Assembly: GCA_921293015.1 (NCBI GenBank)
Contig: OV121081.1
Location: 52,725,877-52,789,876 of the forward strand
DNA length: 64,000 nt
DNA from: Phorcus lineatus
Taxonomy: Eukaryota; Mollusca; Gastropoda; Trochida; Trochidae
Reading direction: 5' to 3'
A model generated the notes under the pieces. It was not told the DNA's origin, ran no database searches, and saw nothing but the letters and a program-made list of their open reading frames with translations. Below are positions 60,001-64,000 of the stretch, one piece after another. Both the position numbers and the translations under genes were made by a program. Within the stretch, counting starts at the first letter, position 1; each line of letters starts with the position of its first letter.

Positions 60001-63000
60001 GAATACCACGTCATATGTGTATAACATATGCAATGAAGCATATTGTCATCCTAAAAACCTAACTAAACAAGATTTCATCGAACAAAGTGTCGAATTACGA
60101 CATACAATAGAGTATCCTAATCAATATACATAATCACTTAACGATGAAATATTGCAAAAACCATATCTCATGCACCGCCTCATACCAAATGATATCGTGT
60201 CCTATGATAAACGTTAGTCCTTGAAAATGTCATGACATAAACTTACATGAACTAATGAACACGCAGGTGTAGCTTTATTCATGCGTCAGCAGTAATCATG
60301 CAGCTAATAATGGAGCAAAGAGTATTATCGATTCCTGTGTTTGTGTCAACTGCATCATCATTATGCCGATGAACGATCATAAGGAAGATTAATTAATTCA
60401 TTTAGTCATTTTTAAATTATGAAATAACATGTTGTTTATGAAAAATATTTAAGAAAATAGTTTGAAGATAATTACTCAACACTTTAATAATTGCCTGAGT
60501 AATTTTGAAAGTATGACACATCAATTGTTTATTATTAGCATTTGAGCAAATAGTCTGAAGATAATTAATCGACATTAATTGCCTGTCAATCAGATTTATC
60601 TTTTATGGCCATACTCTTTAAGAATGAGCTGTCAACAATAGAATTTCTGGTTTCCAGAAAATCGATTTATTAATATTCTCTGCCTATCGACATTATCGAT
60701 TCAAGACAATACAGATATTTTTTTTACAATTAATTGTTTGGATAAGCATCCACTAAAAACAAGATTCAATCACGTGTTAAGGATCGTTGGTTGTTATTGA
60801 TTTATGATGTCCTTCTCATGGGACATGATTATACCAGCACGAATAAAGTTTATCGTCTAGCTAAGTAAATTATCTACCGGTTACCTTGTCAGAACATGTC
60901 GGCATGACAACTTTTGACTAGGTTGGACAAGGAAAATAAACAAGAGTTCTTTTCGTTTGGTTTACAATACCTTGCTGCATAAATGGTACTTTAACTGTCA
61001 TCATAAAAACTGTTTATTAACATTAAATTATATATAATTTCAAACGTCCATATTTATAATCCTTATCACATCAAGGATCAACATGCATGAGATGCATTTT
61101 ATGACAATCAATAATGATGACATTTTGTTATGTTTTATCCCCATGCACGAAACAACGTCTTTTTTGCCACATTCTACCATGGTCATCGCATTAAATACAA
61201 TCACTGACTGTGACCTGAAAATAAAACAGCGACCCTGAAGTGAAATGTTGCACCTAACACACCTCTACACCATCATATACTACTACATTAAAGTACATGT
61301 TGCATTGCAGTATATATAATATCCCACAGATAAAATTTATTGTTAAACTCTACACTTTTCCTACTCCTATTTATACACATTACGGATTAGGACTAGTGGA
61401 CTGGTCTTGTATTAGAACCGAGTGCACATCCTGCCTTGGTCTCAGCTTACTGAAGCTTACTGAATAGCCGTGTTTATAGGAACAAATTGAACACCCTAGT
61501 TTCCAATACTGAAATACTTGTAAGGTAATTTTTTAATATATGTGTGGTCCTTAACGTTTTTTGTTGAATATACTTAGATGTCATTGACAGTCCAATAAAC
61601 CATATAATGAACTTAAATTAGATACAGAAAAATCATCAAGAAGACTAACAGTCAGTCTATTCAAATATTCTTCAAGCTGATCAGTCATGTAATTATAGGG
61701 AAGGAACCTCAGAGAAATGTCCCAAATCTAGACTTCCTGGAAGGAGGATATGGTTAGGCCCATGGTTAAACTAGGTGCACATGTGCGATGGGTGTATACT
61801 GTATAGGATGCATATGTATGATGCATGTATAGGGTGTGTATGTAGGATGCATGTATAGGATGCATATGTATGATGCATGTATAGTGTGTGTATGTATGAT
61901 GCATGTATAGGATGCATATGTATGATGCATGTATAGGGTGTGTATGTATGATACATGTATAGGATGCATATGTATGATACATGTATAGGGTGTGTATGTA
62001 TGATACATGTATAGGATGCATATGTATGATGCATGTATAGGGTGTGTATGTATGATGCATGTATAGGGTGTGTATGAATGATGCATGTATAGGGTGTGTA
62101 TGTATGATGCATGTACAGGGTGTGTATGTACAATGCATGTTTAGGGTGCATATGCATGATGCATGTATAGGGTGTGTATGTATGATGCCTGTATAGGGTG
62201 TGTATGAATGATGCATGTATACGGTGTGTATGCATGATGCATGTATAGGGTGTGTATGTACGATACATGTATAGGGTGTGTATGCATGATGCATGTATAG
62301 GGTGTGTATGTACGATGCATGTATAGGGTGTGTATGAATGATGCATGTATAGGGTGTGTATGCATGATGCATGTATAGGGTGTGTATGTATGATGCATGT
62401 ATAGGGTGTGTATGAATGATGCATGTATAGGGTGTGTATGTATGATGCATGTATAGGGTGTGTATGAACGATGCATGTATAGGATGCATATGCATGATGC
62501 ATGTATAGGGTGTGTATGCACGATGCATGTATAGGGTGAGTATGCATGATGCATGTATAGGGTGTGTATGTATGATGCATGTATAGGGTGTGTATGCATG
62601 ATGCATGTATATGCATGATGGGTGTACAGGAGTATATACACGAATGATGTATAGTGTGTGTTTGCATGAGGCATATACATGCTTGATGAGTATGAATGAT
62701 GAGTGAATAGGGTGTGTGCATATGCATGATGTGTGAATATACATGTACATAATTGGTGTATACATGATGAGTGTATGGGTAGTATATGCATGATGGGTGT
62801 ATTCAGTTTTCGGTTTACATGAAAGATGGATGTAGGTGTATATATATGATGGGTGTATAAGGTGTATGCATTATGGATGTACATGTGGTATATGCATGAT
62901 AAATGTATACATAGTGCGCATATGCCTGGTTGGTATGTACATAGTTTGTATATGCACGCTGGGTGTATACATATAATGTTACTTGTATATGCATGGTGAG

Positions 63001-63551
63001 TATATAGGGTGTGTATCGATGATGGGTGTACACATAGGTTGTACATATATGAAGGGTGTATAGGGTGTCCGCTGTGGTGGGTGTAAAGTGCAACATATTT
63101 GACATTAACAACGGTCTGAGCTTACCTTATGATGAGTGTAGTGCCACACATAGTACTGAAAGTCGAAGATGAAGACGGCAGCAACTTGTTGCCAAAGGAA
63201 CTCGAAGAGGGTGGGAGCGAGGTCGGGCAGGTAGGTGGGCGGAGTCCATACCCACTGGGCTACCGCAGCGGGGAGGATAAAGAGCACGTGGTTCCAGAAG
63301 GTGAGGGTCAGAGTGTCAACAATCTCAGCCCCTGTCACCTTGCGGGCAGGCTGGATCTTATACTTCTTGTACCACTTAATCTCGTAGCAGAAGATGTCGA
63401 TGAACATGAGAGGGATGCATAGGGACATGTAGTAGAAGATGGAGAGAAACACTGGAAACAAAGGAGACTGGAGGTACTCCTCGTACCCTAAGCGTAAATC
63501 CCATATCGGCTGTAGAATGCGATCGCCCGCTACTGTAGTGTTTTCCATCAT
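54035..63551 (-). CDS. Cholesterol 25-hydroxylase-like di-iron hydroxylase (2 exons, 286 aa)
   Basis: Fatty-acid-hydroxylase superfamily enzyme of the ER membrane; vertebrate CH25H makes 25-hydroxycholesterol. Exons on the minus strand: 63551-63126 (142 codons) and 54469-54035 (144 codons plus stop), joined in phase 0 across an 8.66-kb intron with GT-AG borders. The start is the first of two ATGs (MMENTT) because LQPIWDLR...LQSPLFPV and YKIQPA align with human LQPLWD...LQSPFFPV and YKIHP. Four hydrophobic segments are expected. Three histidine boxes are complete: WHYTHH (H137, H140, H141), HAVHH (H151, H154, H155) and HDMHH (H233, H236, H237), with a further [11 protein letters not shown] and [10 protein letters not shown] near the end, all as in CH25H. 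Length is close to human (272 aa). The exon junction falls right after box 1. Substrate in this animal is not provable here. Confidence 0.92.
56378..56391 (+). promoter_or_regulatory. Perfect RFX X-box palindrome in the CH25H-like intron
   Basis: GTTACCATGGTAAC is a perfect 14-bp palindrome and fits the RFX X-box consensus fully. It lies 7.2 kb downstream of the start codon in the single intron. It may be an intronic enhancer site or chance. Confidence 0.35.
57527..58072. repeat. Tandem repeat, 4 x 140 bp, in the CH25H-like intron
   Basis: The mark CGAACACTAGTAAGCGTCG starts at 57542, 57682, 57822 and 57962, so the period is exactly 140 bp. Units are nearly identical (single-base changes such as TCTGTAAC/TTTGTATC) and include TATATATCAAACG and TTGTTAACAAAG. 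Low divergence and fixed period indicate recent unequal duplication. A family-1 MITE begins 20 bp after the last unit. Confidence 0.9.
58092..58409 (+). mobile_element. MITE family 1 copy in the CH25H-like intron
   Basis: Starts TTAATGGGGCAGTGTCACG and ends near CCGTTCTACTGCCGCTTA, a degraded terminal inverted repeat. The interior TTTTCGTGTGAACACATTTT and AAATGATTCGCATAGCT match the copies at 48181 and 31150. Non-coding. Confidence 0.7.
58710..59142 (+). mobile_element. TTAA-flanked MITE, family 2, copy 2
   Basis: 433 bp between TTAA at 58710-58713 and TTAA at 59139-59142, with termini AGAGTCACTCCGTGATTTT and, reversed, AGAGCCACTCCGTTTG. Interior matches 34357-34826 in reverse orientation over its whole length, and partly 22855-23010. 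Confidence 0.8.
59641..59706 (+). repeat. Perfect 3 x 22-bp repeat of a small palindrome
   Basis: Three identical 22-bp units, each containing GATTTCG-AACA-CGAAATC, a 7-bp stem with a 4-base loop. Perfect identity suggests recent slippage. No known role. Confidence 0.85.
60449..60590 (+). repeat. Short diverged direct repeat pair in the CH25H-like intron
   Basis: Two ~50-bp blocks (about 60449-60500 and 60539-60590) share AAATAGT, TGAAGATAATTA, CGACA/CAACA and ATTGCCTG in the same order. Minor, probably local duplication. Confidence 0.45.
61800..62625. repeat. 26-bp minisatellite, about 31 units, in the CH25H-like intron
   Basis: Unit ATGCATGTATAGGGTGTGTATG plus 4 bases, with ATGCATGTAT recurring every 26 bp (61821, 61847, 61873 and so on). 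Two unit types alternate in blocks: one with GGGTGTGTATG and one with GGATGCATATG. As the minus-strand unit has no stop in any frame and 26 is not a multiple of three, long open frames arise on that strand by arithmetic. Confidence 0.9.
62626..63085. repeat. Degenerate extension of the minisatellite up to the exon-1 donor
   Basis: Irregular TGCATGATGGGTGTATA-like units of variable length continue rightward and stop about 40 bp before the donor splice site of exon 1 (63125). Likely an older, decayed part of the same array. Confidence 0.65.
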
Positions 63552-64000
63552 TTTGCTTGTGTAAGAGTGAAGTGATGTCTGCAATCTCTCCCTTCTCGCT
63601 GACGTACGTCTGACTGCACCGGAGTCTCCAACTGTCAAACTGGACCCTGGGCTCGAGGCAAGTGAAGTGTGTCCTGACCAAGTTCAATCATTGATATGAG
63701 CAATAGATGATAAATCCAAAGGTTCTAATTGATTTGACGTCTGCCCGACCTCGCTATGCTGATATCGTCTGCTCCTCCCTGAGAGCAGGTCTTTGTGCGG
63801 ATCTCGCGCACTGCCGAGAGGAAACCTCGCCTTCCGTCTGGTGACGTCACGGGTTGATCGATTGTAACAGAACCGTTACTCCACTGTTGGCTAGTGTTTA
63901 GCAGGACACCACATTTGCATGAGTTTTGTATTGGTCACCTGGTCCATAGTTCCCGAGTTGTTATGATCTCTAGATGCATTAATAAAGCAGCAAAACACAG
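63552..64000 (-). promoter_or_regulatory. Presumptive 5' region of the CH25H-like gene
   Basis: The 450 bp upstream of the start codon on the minus strand are clearly richer in G and C than the surroundings, fitting a promoter and 5' untranslated region. No clear TATA box was found. A perfect CRE lies at 63842. Confidence 0.45.
63842..63849. promoter_or_regulatory. Perfect CRE upstream of the CH25H-like gene
   Basis: TGACGTCA in the context GTGACGTCACG, 291 bp upstream of the ATG. CREB/ATF sites at such a distance are often functional; ATF3 is known to act on the mammalian CH25H gene, so the match is suggestive, not proof. Confidence 0.4.

Noticed and set aside
61728-62765. A 345-codon minus-strand open frame rich in His, Tyr, Thr and Pro
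   Set aside because: It is the reading of a 26-bp minisatellite whose unit has no stop on that strand; the two other frames are equally open, and it lies inside an intron of the CH25H-like gene.
63552-63638. A longer N-terminus for the CH25H-like protein beginning at 63638
   Set aside because: It would start on TTG and adds residues with no counterpart in CH25H; the ATG at 63551 gives the expected length and alignment.
1-64000. CRISPR arrays, rRNA and tRNA genes, riboswitches, endogenous virus-like or LTR elements
   Set aside because: Looked for by eye and not seen. The regular repeats present are a minisatellite, a 140-bp tandem array and transposon arrays in an animal genome. tRNA detection by eye is unreliable, so a tRNAscan run would be needed to exclude one.

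Overview
This window is animal nuclear DNA with long, AT-rich introns, canonical GT-AG splice sites and many short DNA-transposon relics. The best guess is a marine gastropod mollusc, probably a vetigastropod such as an abalone. Two things point there: a cluster of molluscan-type nicotinic acetylcholine receptor genes, and a 60-bp insertion (17130-17189) of the GTGAGTGAGTGAG / CGCCGC / GCAATATTTCAGC repeat that I recall as very common in Haliotis-like genomes. The species call is inference. All gene models were assembled by eye from splice sites, reading-frame continuity and family knowledge.

Layout. (1) 1-33.4 kb, plus strand: three tandem paralogous alpha-type nicotinic acetylcholine receptor (Cys-loop, pentameric ligand-gated ion channel) genes at 2332-14047 (8 exons, 492 aa), 17834-25418 (7 exons, 461 aa) and 28369-33424 (8 exons, 456 aa). 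Their internal exons have identical lengths (140, 45, 110 and 536 nt). In the third gene the 536-nt exon is split by an extra 962-bp intron with a 9-bp direct repeat at its two borders. Decayed copies of the last-exon sequence lie just downstream of gene 3. (2) 33.4-38.8 kb: gene-free, with TTAA-flanked miniature transposons and a ~780-bp near-perfect palindromic (foldback) element ending about 200 bp before the next start codon. (3) 38851-44784, plus strand: a seven-exon orthologue of C1orf43 (NICE-3 family), followed by a long 3' region. (4) 51249-52688: a 1.44-kb PIF/Harbinger-like element with TTA target duplications. It holds a compact mini-gene (TATA box, 89-codon ORF, AATAAA) flanked by 10-bp-phased repeat arrays. 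(5) 63551-54035, minus strand: a two-exon cholesterol 25-hydroxylase-like (CH25H) gene. Its 8.7-kb intron holds a 4 x 140-bp tandem repeat, two miniature transposons and a ~0.8-kb 26-bp minisatellite.

The receptor genes would encode subunits of acetylcholine-gated cation channels at the plasma membrane. C1orf43 and the CH25H-like hydroxylase are unrelated neighbours: a membrane protein linked to Golgi/phagocytosis in vertebrates, and an ER di-iron oxysterol or fatty-acid-hydroxylase enzyme. I found no CRISPR array, operon, rRNA, convincing tRNA, or reverse-transcriptase or capsid coding sequence. The most interesting signals are the apparent intron gain in receptor gene 3, the pore-lining and cysteine changes in the receptors, and the phased 10-bp arrays around the Harbinger mini-gene.
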